From positions 110,279 to 174,278 of the forward strand of contig SIJG01000161.1 of the NCBI GenBank assembly GCA_023374025.1: a stretch of 64,000 nucleotides of DNA. The letters are read 5' to 3'. The translations under genes were made by a program, and so were the position numbers. The notes below the pieces were generated by a model. That model was not told the DNA's origin. It did not search any database and saw nothing but the letters and a program-made list of their open reading frames with translations. This stretch comes from Heterodera schachtii (Eukaryota; Nematoda; Chromadorea; Rhabditida; Heteroderidae). Shown here piece by piece: positions 32,586-47,045 of this stretch. Within the stretch, counting starts at the first letter, position 1, and the number at the start of each line of letters is the position of its first letter.

Positions 32586-35500
32586 TGAATGAAATTGTCA
32601 ATAGAAAACGACGCGAAGGAAAAACGAACGGACGAACAAAAAAAGGCAGAGCATTAATTAATGGAAGCAAAATATTTTTGCCTTTTTTCATTGATTGTCA
32701 ATTTGATTTCATTTTTACCAAATTTTTATTAACAATAAAAGATCTTTTGAAATTAATAAGTAAGTTAATAAATTAATTATTCAGTAAAACTTGAAACATG
32801 CGTTGATCATACTCAAAATAAAAAATTAATTGAATTAGAGAAGTCATTTTCAAATATAAATTTCATGTGTAAATTTAAATTTAAAAAAATTAATATGGCG
32901 CTGCTAACACAATTAACCAATACCTAAAATAATGCCTTAAATATAAATCATTCCTTTTTGAAAATTATTTTTTGATTGCTAAATTAATTCAGGCCAATTT
33001 ATCTTAAAAATGCTAGTTAAAAATCAAATGAAAGTATTAATAGGACAAATATGTAAATTAATCGTGATTTATAAACTATGCCATTTGATTCAATTATTGA
33101 ACGTAATTATAATGAAAAATAAAAGAAATTAAAATGATTTTTAACTTAATCATATTGAAAAAAATTATAACAATTTGTCTTTGCTTATGAAAACTTTTTT
33201 TTAATTAATCAAAAAGCAGTAACATTAATCCAGTTAGACAAATTTTTTCAAATTAACAAAAAATCTCAATTTTTATATTCAGTTACTTGCAATAAAAATA
33301 GTGTCTAGCATTTAACTTTAATGAAATAATATTAAATTTTTAATTTATTAAAATAATGATTATTGTAAAATATTATTTTAAAACAGAAATGAAATTTAAG
33401 CACGTGTTTAATTAAAATTTAATTTAATCTTTCTCATTAAAATTTTTAAAAATTAAATTAATAGGACATATGCAAAAAAAATAACTTTGTTAAAAATCTG
33501 TTAAAAAATGTCCACACTTGTCTATGCGTTGTTAATTTAAACGAAAAGACATATATCTAATTTACAATAAACACAACAAAAATAATCTGAGAAGAATGCA
33601 TGGAGAGACATTGTTTTTGTAGAAATGAGCATGTGAACAAGAACAAATGGATTAAAATACGGAATAACTAGAGTTCACAACAAAAATAATTTATATTTGT
33701 AATAAAAAAAGACAAAGTCAATAATTTAATTTTAATGATAAATTAATTAAAATATTTTTAATACATAATCAACCCTTAAATATTTGACCAAAAAATTCTT
33801 GCAAAACAGTAAAAAATGGTGTGACAAGTCACTAATTCAATTATTGTAAAAAATAATTAATATTCTAATGCAACGGTATGAATTACTTATTTAATCAAAA
33901 ATCTTAACAAATACTACAACAAAATATGCAACCCATCGTTAGAAATTGGAGTGCAGTCATTGCAAAATAATTTAAGATTCTATATATTAGCAATTTTATC
34001 TATTGATACTTTAAAATTACATTAAACTTCATGAAAATATAAAAATTGCGCGATAAATTATATTATTTTTTAAACTTATAATAAAAAATACAATTTAAAT
34101 TTATTTAGATAAGTGCTTACACACCACAACAAAATAACAATAAAAAAATGAATTGCTATATAAATTTGATTTAATTACAATAAACAATATAATAATATTC
34201 ACTCATTCGAACTTGATAATTTCTTTTAAATTAATATTAATTGCTTAAAATAAAATAATAATCACTCATGCGGTTTAAAATACCAAGATTTGCGTTGTAC
34301 AGATAACTGTTTATAACAATGGAAGAAATGACGTTATTTAAAAAAAAGTTGTGAACGAAAAATAATTAAAATTCTTAATGCTTAATAGCAATCGATATAT
34401 ATAAATTATATTATATTTATTTTTCGAAATATAAAAACAATAAGAAAAAAATTTAAATTTCATTAGAGACTATTAACAAAAAATACTAAGGTTCACACAG
34501 ATGAGAATTTATACAAACAATGAAAATAAAAATATTCCTGAAAAAAGATTAAGAACTATTTAATTAAAACTAATTTTTAATCAAAAATATTTGTTTTTAT
34601 AGAAATTTAATCATTTATTTGTTATTCGTTCTTTTAATTTTTTAAGCATAAATTAAAGCTTTTAAAAAATAATATATTCATTGACACAAAAAACTTTCCC
34701 CAAAGGGCATATAATTTAATTGATAGCCGAATATTTCAAGAATGCTGTATGATTTTTTGATTTTTTTGAAAAAATATTTTTTTTAATAGATTGTAAAAAA
34801 GCAAAACTTTTTTAAGATAAAACTTTATCTTAAAATAAATTCAGAAGAAAATTATTTTTGTTTGACCTAATTAAAGTTTTTATACAGTTTAAATTATTAA
34901 ATAATTTTAGATTTAAAAGAATACGAAAACTTATCTTATTTGTTTTGCTGTCTCATAATTATAAGTTCAAAATTCAATGAGTCTAATTGCATAAAAAAAA
35001 TCCTTTGGATTTGTTAAAAAAATTAATACAAAGAAAAATACAAAAGTGAAGATAAAAAAGTAAAATGTGCATATGAAATTTAAAATAAAGAATACGTTAT
35101 TTTAATTTATCCCTTAAATTTAAATCAAAAAATATATATATTTAATTCTAATTTTTCAAATATGCTTTTGACGCATATAATTAAATGATTCATATAAATT
35201 TAAATGCTCTTGTGTGCAACTTCTAGAAATGCCACCTGCATAGGCTACATGTGCGTGATAAAAAAATAAAAAGAATAAGAATTTGGAAAATTTGCAAAAA
35301 TGAAATGAAATTTAAATAAACACTATGAAAAACCCAAGAGAACTATTGCGAAAAATTGATATAATGCTTTAGGGATAATGGTACTGTATTGTCTTCAGAA
35401 ATAAAAATATTATAAACCGAATTAACCAAAATACAATAACTCAAAAAATCTACGACTTAATGTAAAATAAATACATTTTTAATCCATAAATAGCTCTATC

Positions 35501-38500
35501 TACAGTCGAAATGCCAACAATTGTACGATTTCCTTTATAAAATTGTTTTAAAAATGTATGATGCTTTAGTTTTTTTATGTGTTATTGCTTTACTATTGGT
35601 TTGTTTAAACATTTTACTTAAAATTAGATTTTTCTTTTTTATTGTCTTTTAGCACATACAACATTTTTATATTATGTTTAAATTAATATTTAAGAATAAT
35701 TTAAAATTAAAGAAAAATCAAAATATAGAAGAGAAAATTCCCGAAGCGTAAAGATTTCAATTAAATGAATTTAAAGATTTTCATAAAATATTTTAAAAAT
35801 AACTACAATTATTTCATACAAAAAATAAAATCAACAATTAAAATTGATATAAAATATAAACTTAAGTAAAATATACATCGATATAGAAATAACGAGAATT
35901 TTTCTCTCCTAGAAAGCATTGATAATAAAAAAATTCTACATATTTAAATAGTAACTTAAGTAAAATAATGTTTCAAATTTAAAATATTCCGGTTTTCAGC
36001 AAATGAAATTTAATTAATTAATAAAATTTAAAATTAATAAAAATTATACTTTTTTTATAAATATTAAGATTCTTTTAAGAAAGAAAATAATATTATTCGA
36101 AAAAGATTTAAATTGAAATACAAATTATCTTCAAGTAATTTAACTAATTTTAATAAATAAATACATCGTGATATAAATGTTGATATTACGAAAATTGCCA
36201 AAAAAAAAGTAGCAAAAGTTTTTAAATTATAAAATTATTAATATATAATTTTGTCTCCACATGAAAATCTCCAAAAATAGTTTTGCAAAAATATTATTTA
36301 AAATTTAGTTTTTCTTAAAAAATACATTCATTTTTCTTTAAATATTAGGAAAATTATCATCAAAATTCATTTATTTTTTTGAGAAGAATTTCAAATTTAT
36401 GAATCTCAATACTGATTTGGCTTAATGATGTTACATTTTGGATAAAATTTTACGATAGTACAACAATTGGATTAGATTTTCATAAATTTATTAGTTTATT
36501 CATACGCGACAATATTTTGATACTAACAAAAGTTTAATCAAATAAATGTACACAAAACTTCATTACTAAATTACTTTAAGAAATAAAAGAAAACAGCTTA
36601 TTTTAATAGAAAAAAACTAATATGATAAAAGGCGAAAATGCATTATTCTATTTGAATAGCTAGCTGGGTTCAAAATCATTAATATGAATATAAAAAGGAT
36701 TATTAAACATATAAAAAAATTAGAAAATTTTACTATCGTCGGAAATTAGGCACTTATATTAATCATTTGATTCATGAATAAAAAAGTGTAAAATGCAAGA
36801 GTTTTTATTTAAATGAAAACTTCGTAGAACTGAATAATACATTGCAAGATCGAAGCATGTGAATAAATTAAAATCATTTTTTTAATAATAAATACAAAAA
36901 TATTAAAAATATTCAATAAAAGGAAAATAATAATATATAATTATAAATTTAACAAGTATTCGCTCACAAAATAAGTTTGATGTCTCAATCTAGGAGAAGA
37001 AATCTTTTAAAATGTTAAAAGCTTCGTTAGAATTAAAAAAATTATTTAAAAACTAAAAAATGGTCAAGAATCAAGCAAAACAAATTGATAACAAAATGAA
37101 GTAGATTTGATTAAAAATTTATTCATTGAATGCTTGCCAACTAAATAAAATAACAATATTCGTATAATTTATCTAATAATAAAATTTTCTAAAAATGGAT
37201 GAAATACCTAAAAATATAGTCAAATGCCTTTTATTTATTTTTTCATAATATTAATAGTGATTTTTGTCTAATATAAAACTTTTCCGGTGTATAATAGATA
37301 TAATTTAAAAATTAATAAATGCAAATATAAATACATAACATGAACAAAAAAATATGAAAATTCTAACTCTAAATAATCATCAGCTAAAAAAGAAAAGAAA
37401 AATAACATTAAAAACTTTAAATAAAACAGAAATATAAATTACTAAACAAATATTGAAAAGTAAAAAATGCTAAAAACGGAGTAAAGAAGCCTAAAAATGA
37501 ATATGATAACCAATTTTATACTATAATCAAACGACATGAAATACAATTTGTTAGTTCATGAATAATACTAATTTTATGAAATATGTGAACTATTTCTGAA
37601 AATAATGCAACTATAATTAAATGAAAAGCGATCAATTTGAAAAATTCATGTTAGACAGGTGATATAATGGAAAATCATTTTAATATATATTTCTAAATAT
37701 TATCCATAATAAAATCTTGTTTTCTTAAACAATGTAAAAAGTTTTTTATTAAATTAGTTTTTTATTATGCAAATTACATAATTTTATGGCGGAATAAATT
37801 GATTATGTCAAATTCTATTAAAATAAAATGAAATATTCTTTAACAGGCATAGACCGTATTTTAATATAATGTCAATAAAAATTTAATTAATTATCTATTT
37901 AAATTTTTTTCTATGATTAATTAATTGAAGTATTTAATTTAATGATTAAAAACCAATAACTGAGTAAAAAAACAACAATTAAATTATCTGTAAAATCAAC
38001 TAGAAAATTATGATTTGATATTAAAATAAAGAAGAATGAATAAATAATTGAATATAGAAAAATTATTAAATATATTTTGAAGGTTTTAATAAATAAATAT
38101 GCGCAGAATTATTCGAGTTTAAATGAAATAATTGTTTAAAAATCATTTCTTCGGAAAGAGTCCGTGTCTTCCTTAGCGAAGGCCTGTCACCAAGGCGGAT
38201 ACATTGGAACACAAAGCCAATATTTGACAAATGATAAAAAAGTATCTTCAATATATAATTTATAGTCAAAAAAATTTTCATAAAATTAAGTGATTTAGCT
38301 TTACCACAAAATCAATTTAAAAGTTTTTTAAACATAACGAAATGCAACTGAAGGTGCTTACGCAGGCGAGATTCATCATAAAAATATATTATAATCTTTT
38401 TTAAAATCAAAATTTTAATAATTCTAATAAAGAATAAAAAAGGCAAAATATAACATTTCAAAGTAGCCCAAACACCGAGACTAATTCAGCCCTATGGCAT

Positions 38501-40140
38501 AATTAAAGCCAAATCTTCAAAGTACAATTATATGGGCGATAGCCTAATTGGAACATAAAAACAATTTTTTAGTCGCAAATTAATAAATTTGATAGAATTT
38601 ATTTGTTTTACCTAATAACTATAAGGTTTTTAGATATTTAATTTGGCGCTATTTTTAAATTTTCTTTAAATATTGTAGTAATTATAATGTTATATTTCGT
38701 TATTTAATTTAAAAAATATAAAATAATCATGTAAATGAAATCATACAACTCAATGTAAATCTCAGTCGCCAACGACATTTTATAATAAACGACATTCTTT
38801 TGAATTATTATTCACGAATATAATTGGTTTTCTTTTTTTAATTCTTGATTTTGGCTTGTATTGACAAACTGAAATGATCATCCAGAAATGTATGCGCTAT
38901 TTGAGGCACGCTATTAAAAACAACTAAAATTACTGTTGAGATTTTTTTCAACGAAACTTTGAAAAAAATAAAAAAGAAAAAGCTCAAAACATGTAAAAAT
39001 AATACAAGCAAAATTATTAACAATAAATGTTAGTTTTATAATAATTAATTTTACATTTAATCAAAAATGAAAATTAATAAATGAAAACTTATTTAATAAT
39101 AAAGCAGCTTCATTTTAAAAATAATTCAATTTTTAACATATTCATTTTATTTAAAAACAAAAAAAAATAGAAAAAATAATGCTTTACACGAAGCCGCTCA
39201 CGTATTAGTGAATGGAACAAGAGTAAAAAAATTTGTTATTAGTAAATTTTTTAATTAAATAGTTAAATTTCTGCATAAAAATCTTTTAACGAATGGACAT
39301 GTAATTATATTAAAATATGATTTAACAAAAGAAAGTGGGGATATATTTTGTTGCTCAACGCAATTTAAAATAAAAAGAAAAATATATTTTAAATAATGCA
39401 ATCATAATTATGTGAATTAAAATGGAAAAGTACCATCTTTATATACGGTAAAAATTTTAATTGTGTTAAATAATTACACTCCACATGAATGGAAAATATG
39501 AAAATACTACAAATAATAATCATAATAATAAAGTTTAGAAATAAAAATTAATTAAATATATTGTAGAATCAAATATTCCTTGTTTAAATTTTTTGAAATC
39601 TGCAATCTTTACGAACAAAAATAAATTCAAAGAAACATGAAAAAATAGTTAAAATGACCGTTTTTACGAAATTTCCCCAAACAAAAATTATATCATTTAT
39701 TCAATATTTTGTGAAAATATAAAATTATTTTATGAAGCACTATTAATAGTAAATATTTAGTAAAATATAATTTAAAAAATGGAATTATTAAATGTAATTT
39801 TTCTATTAATTTGAAAACCAAAAACAAAGCCTATTGAATGTTAAAAATTCCGCCGAAATTAATTGGAGGAAACGCCGAGCCATTTGGCCGTCGCCGAAAG
39901 AAGCGCCGTCATAATTATATTTAAAAATATATATAAAATTTTATATTTGATTTATATAAGATTTTGATTATTATCTTAAATGAAAATAAAAGAAATATAA
40001 GTAAAGAGATAATCATAAAAATGTTTTATTAAAAAAAAAAATTCAATAAAAGAAAAATAAGCAGGAGCGTACAGAAAAAAACAACGGAACAATACTGCGC
40101 GATTAATTTAAGACGCGTATAAATGCAGATTGCGGGATTT
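32586..40140. other. 7.5 kb AT-rich, A-rich-strand non-coding DNA
   Basis: No coding region, RNA gene or transposon end is supported. Small GC-richer islands without recognisable content lie at about 35205-35265, 38140-38215, 38340-38380 and 39850-39915. The minus frame over 38066-38281 was not called because only its middle is non-AT. Confidence 0.6.
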
Positions 40141-40445
40141 TGATTTATACCTTTGGGATCCCGTCCAGGGCTTTACGAAATTTAAGAATGACTTTTTTGG
40201 CAAGAAAAAATAGTCATTTTATTGAAGATTGTAGTTTATGATGCAAACTGCAGATTTTTGTCGTGGGTTTATTATGGGTTCAGTCCCTCTTTCCGCACTT
40301 TGTTTTAGTGCCGCAAAAAAATTGTTAAAAATCTGATTTATTTAGCCCGATGGCACTGAAATGTACTATTTATTTTTCCCGAAATTGTCGGACCAGGTCA
40401 GTTTAGTCTGGCCGTTTTAGTCTGGCAAGCCGTTTTTACCCATAA
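40141..40445. repeat. GC-richer island with hairpin and direct repeats, possible element remnant
   Basis: AATGACTTTTTT at 40187-40198 pairs with AAAAAATAGTCATT at 40205-40218. At 40412-40432, GTCTGGC occurs twice in TTTAGTCTGGCCGTTTTAGT-type sequence. The island sits exactly where the plus strand changes from A-rich to T-rich. Confidence 0.4.
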
Positions 40446-43400
40446 ATCGTTGTGTCTTTAAATGGACGGATACACAAATAAAGTCATTCTCTTTTAATTA
40501 ACCATAAAGACATTTAATCAATAAATATTCCTTGTCTATATTTGTTATAAGTTTAATTTTATTTTGTTTAAAGTTCATATTTAAATATCTTAATTAATTT
40601 TAGTGCTCTCCGTCAAATATTTATAAGTTTCAAAAAAGTTTTATCGTATCTTATAGATTGATTTTTTCATAAAATTTTAAAACTTTTCTGCATTCAAAAA
40701 ATCAATTATCTCTTAAATTCTGACATTAATTATTGGATATTAATTAAAAATACGATATTAATGTTTTTTTTGCTTTTCAATTTTAATTTATGTTTAATTT
40801 TAGATAAAAACTAAGTTTTGTTTGCAATTTATTAAATTTGTTGAAATTAGTTATTTTAAAAACTTAATGTTAAGACTCATTTTGGGATTTTTTATTATTA
40901 TTTTTAATAAAAATTAACTTGCTCGTTATTTTGTTTGAAAAGCACAAAAAACAAACATTTATTTTTTAAATATATTCTAATTTTATAACCGAATAAAGAC
41001 AAATTAAAATTTTATATTCTTCACTGCGTGATAATATTTATTTTTTTAAGAATTAAGTATTAATAATTTATAAAATTCACAAGAAACAATTTCATAATAA
41101 AAAATATAAAAATTTATAATTTTATTTAATTATTTGTTGTTACATTTGTGCGATCTTGCGAAATTCCCTCATTATCAAAAAGTGTTTTGTTGGTGCGCGA
41201 TCTTTGACAAATAAATATCAAAGTATCAAATACAAATTTTACTTAAATCTACAAAATAAAATTAAATATTATATCGTAAATTTTTGTATTGGTGAAAACA
41301 ATATATTTATCAATTTAAAATCTTTTAATTACTATTATCATTGTATTTTTTGATTTCTCTGCATGACAGATATTCTTTAGCATAAATTTCACTTGTATTT
41401 ATGGAATTTACTTTTGTTCATCCTGTTTGTGGTCTTTTTATTTATTATTGCCATTTGATAATTTACTTTTTATATTATTTTTCTCTTTTATCTTGAGTAA
41501 AGAATTTATTTTATACTTTCGACTGAGTTTTCTTATTTATTCAGTCTTAATATTTTATTGTCATGCTAGCTATCTTTTATTTTTTGTATTTATATACTTG
41601 TGATAATTTCCTGTAAAATTTAATACTTTAAACATATTTGTTTAAATAAGCATGAAATTTTGTTAAAGAATTTCTAAATATTTAGGTATTTCATTTAAAG
41701 TTTAAAGAAAGTAATAACGCGAAAAGACAATTTGAATTTTTGTTTGAAATTACAGCTCATTTTAAGAAATTTTGGTATATGAATAAATGAGAACATTTTA
41801 TTTTAAAATTTAACACTATTACTTTATATTTACCTTTAACTTGCGAATAACAAAGTTTATCCATGGTTCTTATTATATTTTGTCTTAATCCTTTGAACAA
41901 AATTATTATTATCAATTATATCATTTTTCAGCCAATTTCTTTATAAATGAAATAGTAGAGAAATATTTTAAAAAGAAAAATTTATTTATATGCATATTTT
42001 TTATTAAATTTTTCTTTTTAATCATAGTTATACAGACATACTTTATTATTCATTTATTCGATGATGTAATTTTGATCCTTGTAACTTGAGCCCGTGATAA
42101 AATTGATTCAATCGCTCAGCCTTTTTACACATATTTAAATTGTGCAATTCAATTTTTGAAGCATATTTCTAATAATTTCCATTATTATATTTTTAATGTG
42201 AAAAACTTCATTTAATATATGGTGAATTTTCATACTATTGAAGGTATAAAAAGTTTATAATATTAGATTGCAAAAACAACATTTCTCATCATTCTTTAAT
42301 TATTAAACCATAATTTATAGTTTTCCCTCGTTTTTGAATAAAATTTTAAAATTTTTGAAATCCATGAGCTAAATTTTCTAAATATTATTTTTGTTTATTA
42401 AACAATGTCCCTTTATTATTAAAATTGTTTTTTCTAATTCTTTGTCTCTTAAGTAGAAGAACCAATGAAATAGTTATAATTTTAAGTTCGAAATTATAAT
42501 TCTTCAATTAAACATTGTTTTGTTTACATCAAAATAAAAAGGAATTTTAAAAATAATGTTTTATAATGTTTTCGGCTTATTTTTTTGTTATTAAATCTTT
42601 TATTAAAACTAATAGTTAAATATTTTAACCTGGTAAGTTTTTTTATTAATTTATTTTGCATTTTTTTCTTTTTCAATAAATATTATGTTTTTTAAATGAT
42701 ATCCGCAAAATTTTCCACCTAAAAAAAGAAACTTTTCATTTTCGAAAATGATTTTTCTATAATAAAGTAATTAAATTTCTTCTTTTGCCATATTTGCGAT
42801 GCTTTTAATTTTAATGATTGAATTTAAAGGGATAGGTTCTAAAAAATATTTTTTTTGTTTGTAATACCATTGTTATTTTTTATTATTTAAATTTGATATA
42901 TAATATTTTGTAATGTATTTTATAGTAATATTTATTCTTGTAAATTGAAATTTTTGTTCTTGTTCAGATATACATTACAACACCATAATAAAATTATTTA
43001 TTAGTTAAATTTTGCATAACAACATTCTTTATGCACGGATTATTGAAGACCGAATCTGAAAAATATATAAAATATCATTTGTTAAGATTCTAAATAATTT
43101 TTATATTGAACAAAGGCGTATGGTGCCATGTTTTCCAACAATATAAAAGCTGGATGGTGATTAACTCATCCGGAAAGCCACTTAATTGCTTTCATTTTAA
43201 GTAAAATAATTACAGTAATTGATTTATGGATTATTTATTGATTTTCCATATACAATGACATTATTTTTCATTTTGCATTTCAAATTAAATTTTCGAATAT
43301 GATTTTTAATATTCTATAAAACAGATAAACAGATAAAATTGAATTGTATTATTTTGGAATCTTGTCATAGTTTAATGAAAAGGTTAGTTCCGCAAAATAT

Positions 43401-45049
43401 TCGATAACAGGTTGATCAGAATATTCATATTATAAATTATCCAATTTATTTATTATTTTGGAAAATTCTTAAAGAATAAAATTTAAACTCTTTTTTTTAA
43501 TTTAAATTTATTTAAACAAATATTTATTTTCATTTATTCAGCGGAATACGCAAACTTTATATTCTATTTAATTATTTTAGAAAATACATAGATAATATTA
43601 ATTAGAATTGATATTTTTTCCTCTATCAAAGTTCTTATTACTTATATCATACTCGTATACGTTTTTTTCACAATTTTATAAATTTATAGAAAGCTGTTTT
43701 CTTTTTTTTAAATCTATTTTTCTATTAGTTTATAATCTCAGATACTGATATAATTTATAAACTTTTTATATTTTTTACACTATACTATTAATATATAAAG
43801 TTTCGGGTTTATATTTATTTAGCTTGATGTTATATTTTCATTTCATGGAAATACATAATAAATTTTTAAACAAATATATAATATAAATTGTATTATTTAT
43901 TTAATTAAATAAAATATCTATTTATTTTTTCTAGTGTTCATTATTTTTTCTCTCAAGGAATAATCTAAATTATGCAAAATATTATAATTTTTAAAATTTT
44001 ATTTGTTCTAATGAAAAGATTTATTCTAAAGCTTAGAATCGGTGTTGTAGTTTCAATGAACAAATTGCTCATTGAAATTTAATTTCTTATTAATTGTTGG
44101 TCATTTTGATATTGTGTAAATCGGCTCCCACGTCAAATTAAAATCAATATTATCATAGGTCATGAATTTTGCATCTGCATCTTACATAATTTATTATTTA
44201 TTTTAAATAAAGAATTTGAGTTTTTATTTTTGAAATGTAAATAGCAATTTTAAATAATATTTCTGATTTTGAATAAGAGGGATTGGTTACTCTTAAATAT
44301 AACGCACATTGCCATAGCTGAAGCTCGACGAAAAAGTGCAATTTTTTAACTGCGATCCATTTCGGTCAGATGAATTTCAAATATTTACCATTTATTAAAT
44401 ATGATAAAAATTATATTCATTAAACTTTTATGATAAATCAATTATTAATTTTTCTTTGTTCTAGTGATTTGTTTTATAAACTATTAAATTTAATTTAAAA
44501 TATTCATTATATAATAAAAAATTTATGTGTTTAGTTTTTTTAAATTATTGTATTCTTTTTAATGACAATTTGCAAATAATTCGGTTAAATCTCGCACTTT
44601 TTGTGAGATAATGTTTCATTTATTACGGAGAATAATTATAATTATCGAATTTTTAGTTATAAATAACAAAAAAAAAATTTCCTTTAGATCAAACTTATGT
44701 TTTCGAATCACCGTATTGAATAGCATAAATCAACTTTTTCTTTTGTAAGGTTAACGTTAGAAATGAACATTAAAAACATTTATTGTTATTTTGGTTTTCA
44801 TCTCAGCCTCATTATTTTATTAGTTTTATTCTTTTTTAATTGACGGTTTAATCACCCGTTAATTAAATTTATTATAGCAATTTTTTAATCTTATGTTTTA
44901 TTAACTCAGTGAAGTATTTTTACTGAATAATGAATTCATTTATAATCTGACTTTTCCATAACATCACTTAATCACGATTATGCAACTTTATTTAGTTGTA
45001 TTTATTTGTATTATTTTGTTAAATTAGGTAAAGATTTAAGGAAGTCTTT
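40446..45049. other. 4.6 kb AT-rich, T-rich-strand non-coding DNA
   Basis: No gene or RNA. Islands of mixed composition at about 43120-43190 and 44300-44375 have no readable content. Confidence 0.6.
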
Positions 45050-45056
45050 AGGCCTA

Positions 45057-45310
45057 ATTCAGCGCGTTCCCCTACCGCTGTGTTACTAGAAGCATCGCGC
45101 ATGGAAATGGTGGCCATCAGCAGTGCATAGGCAATAAAAAGTCCTCCGGAGGCGGTAAAAAATTCAAAAAAAGAAAAACAGAGAAAAACAAAATGACCCG
45201 ATAAAAGAAGTCAAAAATAACAAATTTATTAATAAAAAAAAAAATCCTCGGGATGACAAAGTGAAAATTCGGGATGCTCTTCGGGTTGACAAATAGAAAA
45301 AATGCCCTTC
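45057..45310. repeat. GC-richer island with TTCGGG repeats and a pol III A-box-like site
   Basis: On the minus strand, TAACACAGCGG (45085-45075) matches a tRNA A box at about 10 of 11 positions and is followed by TAGGGGAACGCGC, like a tRNA D arm, but no B box follows. At 45248-45315 three degenerate units of TTCGGG..GACAA occur. It may be a fragment of a tRNA-derived SINE. Confidence 0.3.
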
Positions 45311-45961
45311 GGGAAGACAAGAAAAAAGTACCAAAAAATTCATTAGGTTTAAATTATTAAAATTACTGAAGGAAAAATAAAATAAAATTCAATTATAAAA
45401 ATATAAAAAATTATATTAAAATCTGAAACTTTGATGTAAACTTTGCAAAATAATTATACCCAATAAAATAAATAACTAAATTCGGTAACAAACTGAGCTC
45501 ATGTCTAAATTAATGTATGAAGCAATAATAAACTTGGTTTAAAAAATAAATTTCTATTAATTAGTATATTGTCATTGCTTTAAATTCAAATATTATTTAT
45601 TATAAATAACAACGCCGAAAGCTTTCTATCGGAAATTAGGATGCGTTAGCAAATAAGATTATAAAACATAATTAAAAATACTATAAGTAAAATAAATTAC
45701 ATAAATTTTAGTTGGATAAATTTAATTAAGTTTCTATAGGTTTTCAATCAGTATCCTTAAAATATATTGATTGTAAAGGCCAAAAACTATCAATAACATG
45801 TTAAGGTCAATAACTTTGATTTTTAAAAATTCAAAAACCTTAAGTATGCAAGCAAAATAATTTTTATTTATAAAAGAAGTTAAAATTAAAAATAACGACA
45901 TACAAAAAGTGAAAAAAATATATATTTCAAATTCAATGTAAAAATAAATATTTATTGTATT
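45311..45961. other. AT-rich, A-rich-strand spacer
   Basis: Nothing supportable was seen. Confidence 0.6.
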
Positions 45962-46090
45962 TGCGGTTTTCCAGTCGCAACGAGGTCTACCCAGTCAAGG
46001 AACCGTATCAGAATAAATTGATTTCGAGCGAGGGATTCGAATAGGCGCGAGCCACACAAATTCACCCAGGCACCGGATCATCGACATCAA
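45962..46090 (-). repeat. possible SINE-like fragment
   Basis: A 125-bp segment of near-balanced composition in very AT-rich DNA. On the minus strand it contains TATTCGAATCC, close to a pol III B box, and ends GACTGGAAAACCGC followed by an A-rich AAATACAATAAATA tail, as SINEs do. Alternatively, on the plus strand, TTTTCCAG at about 45973 followed by an open frame to TAG 46043-46045 could be a terminal exon. Confidence 0.3.
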
Positions 46091-46435
46091 TTTAAAATAA
46101 TACTTGAAACAAATGCATATAATTATCATATGCTAAAGCTAATTATGAATTTAAAATATTGAAAGGTCAAAAAATAATAAGTTTTCAATTTGTAAAAGAG
46201 CTTTCTTTTAAAAATATATAATTATATCATAAAAAAAGCAGAAAGACTATGAAATTTGACGAGTGTTCAATTTTGAAATAAAAATAGATGGTAAATAATA
46301 TGATTAAAAATGAAATTTATTATTAAAAAAAAACACATTAAAAAATATTACAAATTAAAACATAAAAAATATTGAAGAAAAATCTAATAATAACGTTACA
46401 TTATTTAATAGTGATTAAGTTTAGAGAGCGGTATT

Positions 46436-46582
46436 TTGGGAGAATACGGATCAGGATCAGGACTACGGACTAGGCATCCGTACGGATTACGGACTTACGG
46501 ACTAAAAATCCGTAAAATCCGTAGTCCGTAAAAATCCGTATCCAGGAAAAATACGGATCCGTATACGGATAAGGATTTTTTT
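46436..46582. repeat. inverted ACGGAT/ATCCGT cluster
   Basis: More than ten copies of ACGGA or its complement TCCGT in both orientations, including GGACTACGGACT and its complementary AGTCCGTA segments, so the stretch can fold on itself. Likely a foldback or simple-repeat element. Confidence 0.75.
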
Positions 46583-46889
46583 TTCATTTTTTCTTTTTCG
46601 CTAAAAAATGATATTTTAAATACACATCTTGAAAATTTAAAGCTAAAAGACTTTATAAAATTTATTATAAATTCTAAGCAACAAATTTAAAATATAAACA
46701 ACTCGCAACAAATTGAAAATAAGCGTTAAATAGGTATTTCAGCATATGTAATTAATTTCTGGGAGAGCTTTGTTTATTTACGAAAAATAAAATAATCCCC
46801 ACCCACCCCCCTAAGGCCAAAAAAATTTTTACGAAATAAAAAAATGCTCAAAAATTTTCTGAGGACAAGCAATTTTGCTTTTTACCCCA

Positions 46890-47045
46890 CCTTTTGCGGC
46901 GCGCTTTTTCGAAAAACTTTAGGTAACCGGGAGGGGGCGGGACACGGCGGTGCCGATAGGCGCCGCCGAGAAAATTTCTGAAAATTTGAATGCAATTTGT
47001 TAACAAATTTTCACAAAAAAAGAGAGAAAACTTGCAATTTTTAAC
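46890..47045 (+). repeat. GATA-hairpin module with extended flanks
   Basis: Hairpin at 46945-46968 (CGGCGGTGCC, GATA, GGCGCCGCCG). The upstream flank with GCGGCGC, AAAAACTTT and a G-run matches the flank of the copy at 49015, and the downstream flank has AATTTGTTAACAAATTTTCAC, so the full module is about 150 bp. Confidence 0.8.

Noticed and set aside
38140..38215. GC-richer island as a possible tRNA or exon
   Set aside because: No cloverleaf, no A or B box, and no family match in the minus-strand peptide.
39850..39915. GC-richer island as a possible exon
   Set aside because: Short frames on both strands with no splice sites in phase and no recognisable protein.
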